NCBI GenBank assembly: GCA_963989245.1
Contig: OZ022344.1
Span: forward strand, 66,545,950 to 66,609,949
Length of the DNA stretch: 64,000 nucleotides
Direction: 5' to 3'
From: Nansenia antarctica
Lineage: Eukaryota; Chordata; Actinopteri; Argentiniformes; Microstomatidae
A model generated the notes under the pieces. It worked only from the letters and a program-made list of their open reading frames with translations. It searched no databases and was not told the origin of the DNA. The translations under genes were made by a program, and so were the position numbers. Below are positions 1 to 13,982 of the stretch, piece after piece (position 1 is the first letter of the stretch; the number at the start of each line of letters is the position of its first letter).

Positions 1-137
1 AGCTAGTCTCTCAACAGTGCAGCTAGTCTCAACAGTGCAGCTAGTCTCTCAACAGTACAGCTAGTCTCAACAGTGCAGCTAGTCTCTCAACAGTACAGCT
101 AGTCTCAACAGTGCAGCTAGTCTCAACAGTGCAGCTA
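1..137. repeat. short tandem repeat, unit about 22-24 bp
   Basis: Direct repeats of agctagtctc(tc)aacagtgc fill the first 137 bases and vary by one TC step. The array probably starts left of the window. No coding function is visible. Confidence 0.85.
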
Positions 138-213
138 TGTCGGGGTACTGATATCAGAATCAGAATTATTTTTATTGCTGCTTGAGTGCAGCTAGGTCCC
201 CAACAATCTGCTC

Positions 214-312
214 ACAACAATAACAAACCTAAACATAACGATGGCAGAAACAATAACAAACCTAAACATAACGATGGCAGAAACAATAACAAACCTAAAC
301 ATAACGATGGTA
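214..312. repeat. 33-bp tandem repeat, three copies
   Basis: Three near-identical 33-bp units carry aaacctaaacataacgatgg; the atgg landmarks fall at 241, 274 and 307. The unit is a multiple of three, so short lysine/asparagine-rich frames stay open. I regard them as by-products of the repeat. Confidence 0.85.
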
Positions 313-317
313 GAAAC

Positions 318-716
318 ATCTACAGTAAGTATTCAGACGGTAGAGTGCAGACAGGGTCAGGGGTCAGAAGGTCACACCCAGTCAAGACACATGAGATTGA
401 CAAAAGAACCATTTATTTCCAGTGCTGAGCATAATTCATGTTTCTGAACTTTGCAATTCACATTCAGCTTCAACTGTGTTGTCTCTCATTGGTTGTTCGT
501 TTTTTAAAATAGAAAATGTTAACAAACTATTTTGTTATAAAACGTATCGAAAATGTGGGAGAAAAAAAAACAAGTTTACCTCTTAAAACAAAGGCACATT
601 TCAGAACTTTTCAATTGACAAATCAGTTTGAACTTTATTATAAAACAACTGAGGTTGTTTCACCTTTACATAAAATGAAATATAAATAATAACAACAATA
701 AATAATACATATCTGT
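318..716. other. AT-rich spacer, no feature seen
   Basis: Unique AT-rich sequence with no convincing ORF, RNA or repeat. Confidence 0.5.
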
Positions 717-930
717 AGGGATGCACAGATACCAGACTTGACTGAAACAAACATCGGGCTTTCACACCAACAAGGAACCGGAACCAAGTCTGGAACCGGC
801 CGGCGCGTTCCAACCAAAAATAAATTGGTTCGGACACTGAAAAGTTGATTCGCAGCAGGAACCAGAAAATAGTGGTTCTCAAGCAGGAACCAAAACGTAG
901 AACAGTCACGTCATCAGTGGGTGTGTCATA
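717..930. mobile_element. probable hAT-type MITE remnant
   Basis: The segment begins tagggatgcacagatacc, which resembles hAT terminal repeats in fish, and continues with repeated ggaaccgga/aaccaaaa patterns typical of a dispersed repeat. I did not find a matching right end or target duplication, so the right limit is a guess. The 102-aa minus-strand frame across it is not a gene. Confidence 0.35.
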
Positions 931-1261
931 TTCTAGGCTGCAAAGACCAGCAAGAAGAAAGGAGACAAAATGTAATCTAATCTAAATCTAATCATTAGTG
1001 ATCAAAACAATTATCTCAAGTTTCATTATTCTATCTTCCTCCCATGCTCAGCAAACATGCGCAAACGCAAATTTCGTAAGCCATTTCTATTCCAGTAATG
1101 GAGCAGTTGGTTAGTAAGAGAACGCGTGTAGAAAGTGTCTTTTGTTTTGTTTTATAGAAAATAGTGTATATTTCAGATGCTGTAGTGGAAGATATTATCC
1201 TCATTTCCAGTGAAGTAGCTGCCATCTAGTTGTGACAATTTTTGTTTATCCCGCCCCTTCG

Positions 1262-1879
1262 TATGAACCCTGATGGTTCTGGTTACACTGGTATGAACCC
1301 TGATGGTTCTGGTTACACTGGTGTGAACCCTGATGGTTCTGGTTACACTGGTATGAACCCTGATGGTTCTGGTTACACTGGTATGAACCCTGATGGTTCT
1401 GGTTACACTGGTATGAACCCTGATGGTTCTGGTTACACTGGTATGAACGCTGATGGTTCTGGTTACACTGGTATGAACCCTGATGGTTCTGGTTACACTG
1501 GTATGAACCCTGATGGTTCTGGTTACACTGGTATGAACACTGATGGTTCTGGTTACACTGGTATGAACGCTGATGGTTCTGGTTACACTGGTATGAACCC
1601 TGATGGTTCTGGTTACACTGGTATGAACCCTGATGGTTCTGGTTACACTGGTGTGAATGCTGATGGTTCTGGTTACACTGGTATGAACCCTGATGGTTCT
1701 GGTTACACTGGTATGAACGCTGATGGTTCTGGTTACACTGGTATGAACGCTGATGGTTCTGGTTACACTGGTATGAACGCTGATGGTTCTGGTTACACTG
1801 GTGTGAATGCTGATGGTTCTGGTTACACTGGTATGAACGCTGATGGTTCTGGTTACACTGGTATGAATGCTGATGGTTC
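1262..1879. repeat. 30-bp VNTR, about 20 copies (array 1)
   Basis: About 20 units of 30 bp share gatggttctggttacactgg and differ mainly at one codon-like position (ccc, cgc, tgc or cac). Because 30 is divisible by three, both strands stay open: plus repeats MNPDGSGYTG, minus repeats a Gln/Asn/His-rich decapeptide. No upstream gene structure supports translation. Confidence 0.92.
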
Positions 1880-2239
1880 ACCAGACAGCACCAAGGTTCT
1901 GAGGTTCCAGAAGGTGAACGGTTCCTTGGTGGCGTATTATCGTTTTATAGCAACTAGCTGGAAGGCGAAGAGGTATGTTTGTATTGACTGTCAATTTAAT
2001 TTCATTGTTGTGTATGATTTGAATGTATTGATTCAATGCTGTGTAAAACGCTCTGGAATTAGCAAAGTATACTGAATGCTAGCGGATGGATGCTGATTGT
2101 AGCTGTGTGTTATTCTACTTTCAGCTCTTACGGTGTGTCTATGGTGCTTTTGGTGCGTGTAAATAAAAGGTTAAACTGCATCATTGACCATCAGTTATTA
2201 ATAAGGAGTCACCTTCTATACTAAGTCCGGCTGGAATGC
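1880..2239. repeat. unique spacer between duplicated VNTR blocks
   Basis: Positions 1880-1936 are repeated almost exactly at 2548-2604 behind the second array. The rest (1937-2239) is unique and ends in agttctgg, which re-enters the repeat. The block looks duplicated, or split by an insertion of about 300 bp. Confidence 0.7.
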
Positions 2240-2547
2240 TACAGTTCTGGTTACACTGGTATGAACCCTGATGGTTCTGGTTACACTGGTGTGAACCCTG
2301 ATGGTTCTGGTTACACTGGTATGAACCCTGATGGTTCTGGTTACACTGGTATGAACGCTGATGGTTCTGGTTACACTGGTATGAACCCTGATGGTTCTGG
2401 TTACACTGGTATGAACCCGGATGGTTCTGTTTACACTGGTATGAACGCTGATGGTTCTGGTTACACTGGTATGAACGCTGATGGTTCTGGTTACACTGGT
2501 ATGAACGCTGATGGTTCGGGTTACACTGGTATGAATGCTGATGGTTC
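2240..2547. repeat. 30-bp VNTR, about 10 copies (array 2)
   Basis: Second array of the unit found at 1262-1879, with the same single-site variants. It is followed by the same 57-bp unique tail (2548-2604). It lies just downstream of the 3' end of the minus-strand Myb/SANT-like gene. Confidence 0.92.
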
Positions 2548-2630
2548 ACCAGACAGCACCAAGGTTCTGAGGTTGCAGAAGGTGAACGGTTCCTTGGTGG
2601 CGTGAAGCCCTGACAGTGGACTGCCACAAC

Positions 2631-6296
<3,666 letters not shown>

Positions 6297-6655
6297 GACG
6301 TCATATCCGGGGAATGTCTTCTTCTTCTTCTGTTGGGTTTAACGGCAGCTCCAGCTTGCTCTACTGCCATCTGCTGGATGTATTGGGTGTGTTCGTAAAT
6401 ACGCTCTGGAAATCTGCTCTGGTTTCAAAGACAGATTAGAGAGATTTCTGTCAAAATCTATGTCTGTTTACGCAATTCTTGTCAGTGTTGGGGAGTAGAT
6501 CCTCAACATGTCGTTCATCGGTTTAAATGCAGAATATGCAGCAGCTTGGTGGCAGTTCAGCCACATTCATATCTTAGTGGCTGTCATGACCATTTTTACT
6601 TTAGACTTTTGCTTTGGGTGATTTATGTTTCATGCTTTTGAGTTATATTTAGATT

Positions 6656-6746
6656 TCATGATGAATGTTTTATGTTACGTGTTTGGTTATTTCATGATGA
6701 ATGTTTTATGTTACGTGTTTGGTTATTTCATGATGAATGTTTTATG
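6656..6746. repeat. 36-bp tandem repeat, about 2.5 copies
   Basis: The unit begins tcatgatgaatgttttatg and repeats at steps of 36 from about 6656. It lies between the Myb/SANT-like gene and the pierce1-like exon. Confidence 0.85.
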
Positions 6747-7388
6747 CCTAACTCACTGTCATAGGAAATCAATGAGTTGCACCTGGGCCGATGGAAACGG
6801 GTTAGTTTGGTCAAACACTATTTCTGACCCCAGACCCGCAGTACCGTGGCCAGTTTTTCTTACCCGTGTTTCGTTTGGATATTTGGATTACGTTTGGATA
6901 CGGACAATATTTTTTTTTTTTTTTTTTTTACAAGGACAAGGAATACAAGGACTGCGGAGTGCGTTAATATCCAGTGACCAACTATTACTGTTTTACATTT
7001 TACATGTACATGTTTTCATGGCCTTTTAAGTTTGCAAGACCATTCCTGGACCTCGGGGAACCGTGAGTAGTGAACGGTGCTCGGTGGGACCGCGGAACTA
7101 AACGCGCTTTTGGAGGCTGGAGATACAGATGAGGAGGTTATAAACATAGTTTAGTTTAGGAGTAGTAAGCTACTCACTCATTTTTTTCCAAAAGAAAACA
7201 AAAACACTGGAATTTAATTATTATTCCAGCCCTTGAACTGCAATCTCCCTGATCTCCTTCTCTCACTGCCTCTGTCTCCTCACTCCTACCAACTGGACCT
7301 GATTATCACGATGAAGTAGTTTCTATGTAGTGAACTCGGATATTATTACTTTAGTTTGTCCAACTTTAGGGTTGGGGTTGGGACTCAC
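6747..7388. other. spacer / putative pierce1 intron
   Basis: Contains a poly-T run (about 6910-6928) but no second pierce1 exon that I could find on the minus strand. Confidence 0.4.
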
Positions 7389-7525
7389 CTGTAGCCATGG
7401 AAACACTGCGGGTTGTTGAAGCGCTCGGGCAGGTTCTTGTCCACGTTATAAACATCGCTGGTTTTAATGTGTGTGTTTACTCTCTCATCTGAGGGACGAG
7501 GGTCCAGGACATGTTGTGTGTCCAT
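7389..7525 (-). CDS. pierce1: pierce1-like ciliary microtubule inner protein, first coding exon
   Basis: The minus strand reads ATG at 7525 (accATGg context) to a donor ACAG|GTGAG at 7389/7388, coding 45 codons plus two bases. The peptide contains TSDVYNVDKNLPERFNNP and ends FHGYR. This matches the N-terminal block of PIERCE1 (human C9orf116), where a TSDYYRVSADLP-type segment precedes RFNNP and GYR. PIERCE1 is known as a microtubule inner protein of motile cilia; the role here is inferred from the family. The remaining exons are not visible between here and the window start. Either the intron is longer than 7 kb, with the Myb/SANT-like gene nested in it, or the copy is partial. Confidence 0.72.
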
Positions 7526-7576
7526 GGTGGTGATGGTGGTGAAGACAGGAACCCAGAAACAGACAGAAGCAACCAC

Positions 7577-7600
7577 GGTTGCTATGGACGGTTGCTATGA
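7577..7600. promoter_or_regulatory. tandem X-box-like RFX half sites upstream of pierce1
   Basis: Two ggttgctatg copies occur 13 bp apart (7577-7586 and 7590-7599), about 50-75 bp upstream of the pierce1-like ATG. They resemble RFX X-box half sites, which are known to drive many ciliary genes. A tgacgtca element lies at 7628-7635. The sites are seen; their function is inferred. Confidence 0.45.
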
Positions 7601-7635
7601 TTACTACCAACACTGTTACTAGCGCGGTGACGTCA

Positions 7636-8180
7636 TCCCCCTCTCATTCCGCATTCGTTCGATTCGATTTTTTTTTGAAAAAAATAAAATAAAATAACTT
7701 TTATTTGTATAGCACTTTTCCTCCAAACGTTGTAATTATGAGACACAAGTGTTAATGTATTTGACACAATATACAGGACACAATGTAATGCAATTCGTTA
7801 TGGTAAGCAACTCCTCAACAACGCAACAATCAGACAATGTAAATTTGCAGCAATGTCATAATAACAAAAATGAAGAAAACAACACAAACTAACAGACAAA
7901 TAAACTGTCTGACTGTCTACAAACTAACACAGACATGTTGCTGAACATTGCTTGGATAGAGGATAGTGTCCTAAATAATGATCTAACTAATGAGATATAC
8001 CGTAATCAGCTGATAATGGAACCATAACACAATGATTCTGCAAAAAATATTTGTAATGTCATTATCACATTATCTTAGGCTGTTCGCATTTAATAATTAA
8101 TGAATACTAGTTAATAGCAACTTCAAATTATAAACAAAATGAAGGGACAATGATAATGTATTTTCTGTTTTATTGGGTTA
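7636..8180. other. AT-rich spacer with a repeat-like tail
   Basis: Positions 7680-7725 contain taaaataacttttatttgta and atagcac, a common fish dispersed-repeat tail. The rest is AT-rich unique sequence. Confidence 0.4.
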
Positions 8181-8325
8181 AAACAATCATAGACAAACAA
8201 ACATAGTCAAACAATCATAGTCAAACAATCATAGACAAACAAACATAGTCAAACAATCATAGTCAAACAATCGTAGACAAACAAACATAGTCAAACAATC
8301 ATAGACAAACAAACATAGACAAACC
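8181..8325. repeat. 14-15-bp tandem repeat
   Basis: Alternating units of aaacaatcatagtc and aaacaaacatagac repeat about ten times. No coding role is visible. Confidence 0.85.
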
Positions 8326-8674
8326 AACCAAAAACGTGTTATGTCCTATGCACCAACCTCACCAAGTCAATTTCCTGTATGTGCAAATATACTTGGCCAA
8401 ATAAAATAAATCTGATTTTATTTTTGGTCAATTTCCAATCTTGTGTTACTATGTTCATCAAATAGGTGTCTAGTACTAGGTAGCCCTATATACAACATAC
8501 AATGTTGGTTTGTTTCATGTATTTGACATTTTATTCACAATTACAACTGTTCTACTGAAGTCTTCGTGTTCAACATGATTCTGCTGTGTGTATGAAGCAT
8601 CATGGGTAACCATATCCAGTATTAAACTCTCTATTAAAATATTGACATCATTTGCTAAAAGGTCCTTTGTCGTT
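8326..8674. other. AT-rich spacer, no feature seen
   Basis: Unique AT-rich sequence; no ORF, RNA or repeat recognised. Confidence 0.4.
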
Positions 8675-8857
8675 GGCGCCAGAACTGACAGGGCTTACCG
8701 GCCACCGTAGGGCTTACCGGCCACGGAGCATTATTACTCACGGTACGAGGTTGAGAGTCCGAGCGCGCACCAAAGGTAATAATGCCCCGTGAAGCGGCGA
8801 GGAGAGGCGGAACACCCGGGTCATCTCTGGTCTGAACACCCAGGTCATCTGGGGTAG
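8675..8857. repeat. GC-rich local repeat, left part
   Basis: Contains two copies of gggcttaccggccac and then ggcgaggagaggcggaacac followed by a cgggtcatctctggtctg block. The latter block recurs at 10673-10770, on the other side of the inserted SINE. The SINE therefore landed in a pre-existing short tandem array. Confidence 0.75.
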
Positions 8858-8937
8858 TGGTGGTCTAGTGGATAGTGAGTTGGACTTGGGATCGGAAGGT
8901 TGTGAGTTCAAATCCCGCCTGAAGCCACACCACTACT

Positions 8938-10546
8938 AGGCCCAATCCCAATTCACCCCTAGCCCTTCGTTTTCACCCCTATGGCTCGATTTGCGCGTTC
9001 ACGTTTAGGGCGAGGGCTGTCTCAATTCATATTTCGTCGAGGGCTAGGGGTAAGGGGGAGGGCTAACTATTACTTCGTTTCGAGGGATTTCAGGACCAGA
9101 CTAGCTTCGAAGGGCTAACGGTACGCTACCCCTTGATACCAGGATGCATTGCGAATCATCTACAGAAATCTTATGTCGCTCTATTCAATGCGGAAATGTC
9201 ATTTTAATTCTCTGTAATTACTTATTAATAAAGATTTGAAAAATTATGATAACCATCTTATTGTCTTAGTTTAATGTCATTACAATGCATTATAGACCTT
9301 TTATTTATAACACGCATAACCCAAAAATCGCTTTTATGTCGGTGCTGTGTCTAACGTTACAGTAACGCAACGCTGCATGACAGTCGAGCATTTCAGAGAT
9401 GTACAGTCATAAATCAATTATTACCTGTGGCGTTTGACAGCGGATGATGGTACACATATGTAAAGTTATCTATCAAACGTTCGGCTGACTTGTACATGAT
9501 GCGCATTTTGACCTATTTCCACCCGCAATCTAATCCGAGCAGTTGTTATTATGTAATATTATTAATGGGTTGTATCATTCATTTCAATGCATTATAGACC
9601 TTTTCTTTATAACAAGCACAACAACAACAAAACGTTATCATGCCGATGTGCTGTGTGTCTAACGTTACAAGCTGATTTGTGCATGACAGCCGCGCATTGA
9701 CATATTTCCATGCCGATGTCTAATGTCTGTTGTACTAATGTCATTTCAATGCATTATAGACCTTTTCTTTATAACAAACACAACAACAACAAAACGTTAT
9801 TATGCCGATGTGCTGTGTGCTGTGTGTCTAACGTTACAAGCTGATTTGTGCATGACAGCCGCGCATTGACATATTTCCATGTCTAATGGCATATGACACG
9901 CGAAATGTAACTACAGTTAAGGATACGCGTAAAGGATGATGATATATCACCGTTCGACTCTACTGAGAAATGTTTCCGCTTATTTGTCATCTCTCCTTCA
10001 CAGGCAAATGTGGCCGCGTCCCCAAGAGATCCTCTTTCTACGTTTTTGACCACCACTATGATGGATTGATTTTTGGATTCTAGACGACGAATTGTTCTGA
10101 GAAAGGCGCTTGGTAACGTGATTTTTGGACAACGCTTTATGACTATTGATGGACTGGTTGTTTTGGTTGGAGTCATTCATTGTCATTAAATTCATTGTCA
10201 TTATTGCGATGTCCACAAAAAAGACATCGCTGACGGAAGAGACTAAAAAAGGAACGTCTAAACACTACAGTGTGTTGATAACAAACGAAAATAGATGCTT
10301 ATAGCACACGCAACAGAAATAAACACAGCTGAAGAAGGCATTGCGAGATGTGAGAATTCGCCGGCAACACAACGCGTCAACCGTACCGCGTGATGACGTA
10401 GGCGCCGTGAAGGGTTGTCCCAATTCATAGGGCTTTGATTTCAAGGGGTAGGGCTTGTGACGTATTCGAAGGCCTTGCCTTCGAATCGAGTGACACTCGA
10501 AAACGAGCCATAGGGGTAGAAAAGAGAATCGGGATTGGGCCCTAGT
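8938..10546. mobile_element. non-autonomous DNA transposon, about 1.6 kb
   Basis: The termini are inverted: left ggcccaatcccaattc with cacccctatggctcg, right (reverse complement) gggcccaatcccgattc with acccctatggctcg. The flanking target is cta on both sides, suggesting a 2-3-bp duplication inside the SINE. The interior is AT-rich and carries no transposase that I can recognise; short minus-strand frames near 9883-10216 look like noise. The superfamily is uncertain. Confidence 0.75.
9580..9890. repeat. internal tandem duplication, unit about 155 bp
   Basis: atgcattatagaccttttct followed by caacaacaacaaaacgtt and the gctgatttgtgcatgacagc block occur twice, at about 9588-9735 and 9749-9890. 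A diverged third copy lies near 9283-9400. All are inside the 1.6-kb transposon. Confidence 0.75.
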
Positions 10547-10672
10547 GTGCCCTTGGGTAAGGCACTTAGCCCTCAGTTACTCCAGGGGGAATGTCCCTGT
10601 AATTCGTAATTGTAAGTCGCTTTGGATAAAAGCGTCTGCTAAATGGCAAAAATTAAAATAAAAATAAAATCT

Positions 10673-10770
10673 CAGGCGAGGAGAGGCGGAACACCCGGGT
10701 CATCTCTGGTCTGAACACCCGGGTCATCTCAGGCGAGGAGAGGCGGAACACCCGGGGCATCTCTGGTCGG
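10673..10770. repeat. GC-rich local repeat, right part
   Basis: Two copies of the caggcgaggagaggcggaac block, matching the repeat at 8797-8857 on the other side of the SINE. Confidence 0.75.
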
Positions 10771-10788
10771 CTTGGTCACGACCATGCC

Positions 10789-10845
10789 TATTATTATTAT
10801 TATTATTATCATTATTATCATAATGATTATGATAGAGATGATGAT
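10789..10845. repeat. (ATT)n / (ATG)n microsatellite
   Basis: Runs of att then atg triplets. The Ile/Met-rich frame through it is an artefact. Confidence 0.9.
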
Positions 10846-10964
10846 CATAATAAGAAAACCCTATGTTCGAGGTAATATAATAAAAGCTAATAACCAAGAT
10901 GGAGATCAATGGACAACTTTCCAATCAAGCCGCCTGACTGTCCACAGTATTATAAACCTCTCAA

Positions 10965-11886
10965 CTCTCCTCAGACCCTCCCTACCTCCCAACACCTCAC
11001 CCTGCAGACCCTCCCTGCCTCCCACCTCCTCACCCTGTAGACCCTCCCTGCCTTCCACCTCCTCACCCTACAGACCCTCCCTACCTCCCACCACCTCACC
11101 CTGCAGACCCTCCCTACCTCCCACCACCTCACCCTACCTCCCACCTCCTCCCCTCAGACCCTCCCTACCTCCCACCTCCTCACCCTGTAGACCCTCCCTG
11201 CCTCCCACCACCTCACCCTACCGCCCACCTCCTCCCCTCAGACCCTCCCTGCCTCCCACCACCTCCCCCTGTAGACCCTCCCTGCCTCCCACCTCCTCCC
11301 CCTGTAGACCCTCCCACCTCCTCACCCTGTAGACCCTCCCTACCTCCCACCTCCTCACCCTGTAGACCCTCCCTGCCTCCCACCTCCTCCCCCTGTAGAC
11401 CCTCCCTGCCTCCCACCTCCTCCCCCTGTAGACCCTCCCTGCCTCCCACCCCTGTAGACCCTCCCTGCCTCCCACCTCCTCACCCTGTAGACCCTCCCTA
11501 CCTCCCACCTCCTCACCCTGTAGACCCTCCCTGCCTCCCACCACCTCACCCTACCGCCCACCTCCTCCCCTCAGACCCTCCCTGCCTCCCACCACCTCCC
11601 CCTGTAGACCCTCCCTGCCTCCCACCTCCTCCCCCTGTAGACCCTCCCACCTCCTCACCCTGTAGACCCTCCCTACCTCCCACCTCCTCACCCTGTAGAC
11701 CCTCCCTGCCTCCCACCTCCTCCCCCTGTAGACCCTCCCTGCCTCCCACCTCCTCCCCCTGTAGACCCTCCCTGCCTCCCACCCCTGTAGACCCTCCCTG
11801 CCTCCCACCTCCTCACCCTGTAGACCCTCCCTACCTCCCACCTCCTCACCCTGTAGACCCTCCCTGCCTCCCACCTCCTCCCCCTG
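10965..11886. repeat. C-rich minisatellite with a 333-bp higher-order repeat
   Basis: Units of about 33 bp built from agaccctccctgcctcccac and ctcctcaccctgt. The segment 11213-11449 recurs at 11546-11782, an offset of exactly 333 bp, so a block of about ten units was duplicated as a whole. Minus-strand frames repeat GGREGLQGEEV and are not genes. Confidence 0.92.
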
Positions 11887-11970
11887 TAACGATCGCTCGT
11901 TCCTCTGCCTGCTCTCCGGATTCCTCTGTTTCATTCCCTGCCAAGAGGGACAAACACACATAGTCATGTG

Positions 11971-12009
11971 GCAACGTAGAGCCGAAAGGGCGAAACACCG
12001 GGCGCTAAG
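11971..12009 (+). repeat. 39-bp exact repeat, copy 1
   Basis: Identical over all 39 bases to 46366-46404; contains gagccgaaagggcgaaacac. Both copies lie beside fragments of the same transposase family: here upstream and in sense with it, at 46.4 kb in the opposite relative direction. Confidence 0.9.
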
Positions 12010-12082
12010 AAATGTGTTCACACTGGATGTAGCTGTGTGTTTGGTACTTTTTCTGGTTTTAGGAAACATTTAAACACTAAAC

Positions 12083-13515
12083 ACACTGAGAATTTTGACC
12101 AACAGGTTGACACTGATGTTCCTTTAAGCAGTGTAGAAGAGGGGGTGACAGATGGTCTAGTAGAGACGTCGACATCTTATCTTTTAAGAAAGTCCAATAA
12201 GAGTAAGTAAGTAAGTAAGTAAGTAAAGCTTTATTTATATAGCGCCTTTCGTACATGAAATGCAACTCAAAGCGCTTTACAATAGAACATATACAACCAA
12301 AGATTACAAGGAGAGGACCATAGATATATGTGCCACTGCTGTCGCACAACTCAAAGCAGGTGGATTAAGTCAGTCTATTGTAAATAGTTTTGTGTCATCC
12401 ATGGAAGAAGTCTTTTTTGATATTCATAGTCAGGCTAAAGATGCAGCTTTACAGTGCGTATCCTCACAGGACACAGATAGTAAAGAAAAAATAGAACAAT
12501 CCTTTAAAAAATTTGGAAAACCCATTCACACCTTTAAATTCTGAAGCTAAAAGAAACAAACACTTAAAAGAAAAATGGGGAAGTGTTATACCTATTGAAA
12601 AGGTGCTTGGCACAAGATTTGACAGTAGAAGAAACAGAACTACAAGAACATATGACCAGGTTATTGTAACTGATAAGTTTGCATATGTTCCCATTTTGGA
12701 AACACTTAAGAACATTTGTCAAAATCCAGAACTTGCAGACATGTTCAAGCCCAGGCACATTCACAAGGAAGGTGTGTATGCAGATTTAAGAGATGCCACC
12801 TATTTGAAAGAAAGTCCCCTATTTTCTGTAGAAAAAGATGCCTTGCAGATTCAGCTGTTTTATGACGACTTTGAAACGGCAAATCCCTTGGGCTCTAAAA
12901 AGGGCTTACATAAATTAGGTGCTATATATTTTACATTAAGAAATTTCCCCCCAATCTTTTAATTCCTCTTTGATTAATATTAAATTGTGTGCTCTTTTCT
13001 ATGCGCAGGACATCAAGCGTTATGGGTTTAATTCCATACTTGAGCCCCTTGTCCATGATCTTAAAATACTGGAAAGAGAGGGACTTCAAATTCCCATGTT
13101 TAAACACGTGATTCATGGTACCTTAGTTCAGGTCACTGGAGATAATCTTGGTTTGCATGGTCTGTTTGGCTTTGTGGAATCATTTGGGGCTCGCTATTGT
13201 TGTCGTTTCTGTCTGCTTGAGAAACATTGTTTTCAATCTGTGTTCTGTGAGGACGATCCGAAAGTTGTACTAAGAACTGTAACTGTTGAGATGCACGCAC
13301 AGCACTGTCAAACTATTCAAACAGATCCTACACTATCTCATGTATATGGTGTGAAACACAGTTGTCTGTTGAATTCACTTCAGTATTTCAACACGGCCAA
13401 TAATTTTTCTGTAGACATAATGCATGATATTCTAGAGGGGGTTGGTCAGTTTGAAGTGAAACTTGTTCTGCAGTACATTAACAGGGCTTATAGTGGGAAA
13501 AAATCCTGTGCCTGA
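12083..13515 (+). pseudogene. CACTA/Plavaka- or KDZ-like transposase, broken
   Basis: The frame opens near 12086, is cut by an insertion at 12204-12297, resumes at about 12305, and contains two single-base frameshifts (near 12512 and 12958). It stops at 13515 in unrelated sequence, so the C-terminal third is missing. Recognisable blocks are DDFETANPLGSKKG and LGAIYFTLRN (12860-12945), then RYGFNSILEPL, TGDNLGLHG, a CRFC zinc-like pair and DIMHDILEG. The blocks RYGF, GDNLG and D-x-x-HD-x-x-EG recur in the transposases at 58.0-59.1 kb and 63.2-64 kb. In this family conserved Asp/Glu residues form an RNase-H-like catalytic core. The copy is dead; the superfamily assignment is from memory of motifs. 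Confidence 0.72.
12204..12297. mobile_element. short retroelement fragment inserted in the transposase
   Basis: A (taag)n run followed by aaagctttatttatatagcg and cctttcgtacatgaaatg, a common fish dispersed-repeat end. It interrupts the coding frame between the SYLLRKSNKS block and ERTIDICATA. Confidence 0.6.
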
Positions 13516-13537
13516 AACTTTTTCTTGGGGAGGGGGG

Positions 13538-13735
13538 TCACAGTTTGAGATATTGGGAGAGCGGGTACAGTGGGCGGGCGTGCTGATTGGAAACGGACAG
13601 CTTTGTCAGTGCATTTTTGTCTTCTGATAGCTTCTTGCACAAATCGACGAGTGGCTGAGCCATTGTGAAAGACAGATCATGTTCAGCTATAAACGCGCAC
13701 ACTCGGATCTTTTGCTCGCAAACACGGTCGGTCAT
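13538..13735 (-). pseudogene. hAT-like transposase fragment
   Basis: A 65-aa frame contains VCAFIAEHDLSFTMAQPLVD and LCKKLSEDKNALTKLSVS, which resembles a block in fish hAT/ZBED-like proteins (FIAEHDLSFS then PL). No other domain is present. It lies between the truncated transposase and a palindrome that may be its terminal repeat. Confidence 0.5.
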
Positions 13736-13869
13736 TGAAGATGAAGTGGTAGGCTACCTGTAGCCGTCGCTCCCGGCAAGGTTGTTGTATGAGCAAGCGC
13801 TCGAACCGAAGCTTGGTGACCGGGATCTGAGGCATGTCGAGCAATAACCTTCTTCCCACTACTACTACA

Positions 13870-13982
13870 GGGCCCTCAAGTCTCACGCATTGGCCGTGAG
13901 ACACACGCATTTCAACCCATTCACACGCCGCATTTCAACCCGTGTGTCTCACGCCCAATGCGTGAGACTTGAGAGCCCTGAT
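13870..13982. repeat. palindrome, about 50-bp arms
   Basis: agggccctcaagtctcacgc on the left pairs with gcgtgagacttgagagccct on the right; inner arms carry tgagacacacgcatttcaac and its complement. It could be a subterminal hairpin of a DNA element or a small foldback MITE. Confidence 0.8.

Larger units (their letters stand above)
8858..10665 (+). mobile_element. tRNA-derived SINE, split by a DNA transposon
   Basis: The head (8858-8937) is tRNA-like with a Pol III A box (tggtctagtgg) and a B box (gttcaaatcc). The tail (10547-10665) has gtaagtcgctttggataaaa and gcgtctgctaaatg, the conserved end of many teleost SINEs, plus an A-rich 3' end. The two halves read continuously once 8938-10546 is removed (...ccacaccactacta | gtgtgcccttgggtaag...). 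It is not a functional tRNA gene. Confidence 0.8.

Noticed and set aside
1242..2075. 277-aa plus-strand frame and 211-aa minus-strand frame across the 30-bp VNTR
   Set aside because: Both exist because the repeat unit is a multiple of three; no promoter, splice site or homologous domain supports translation.
1262..2547. CRISPR-like array
   Set aside because: Direct repeats are contiguous with no unique spacers, and the DNA is eukaryotic.
8858..8937. tRNA gene
   Set aside because: It has A and B boxes but does not fold as a clear cloverleaf and is continuous with a SINE body and tail.
9883..10216. Two minus-strand frames as a possible transposase
   Set aside because: Short, overlapping, no recognised motif; inside a non-autonomous element.
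11213..12069. GGREGLQGEEV repeat proteins on the minus strand
   Set aside because: Frames created by the 33-bp minisatellite.
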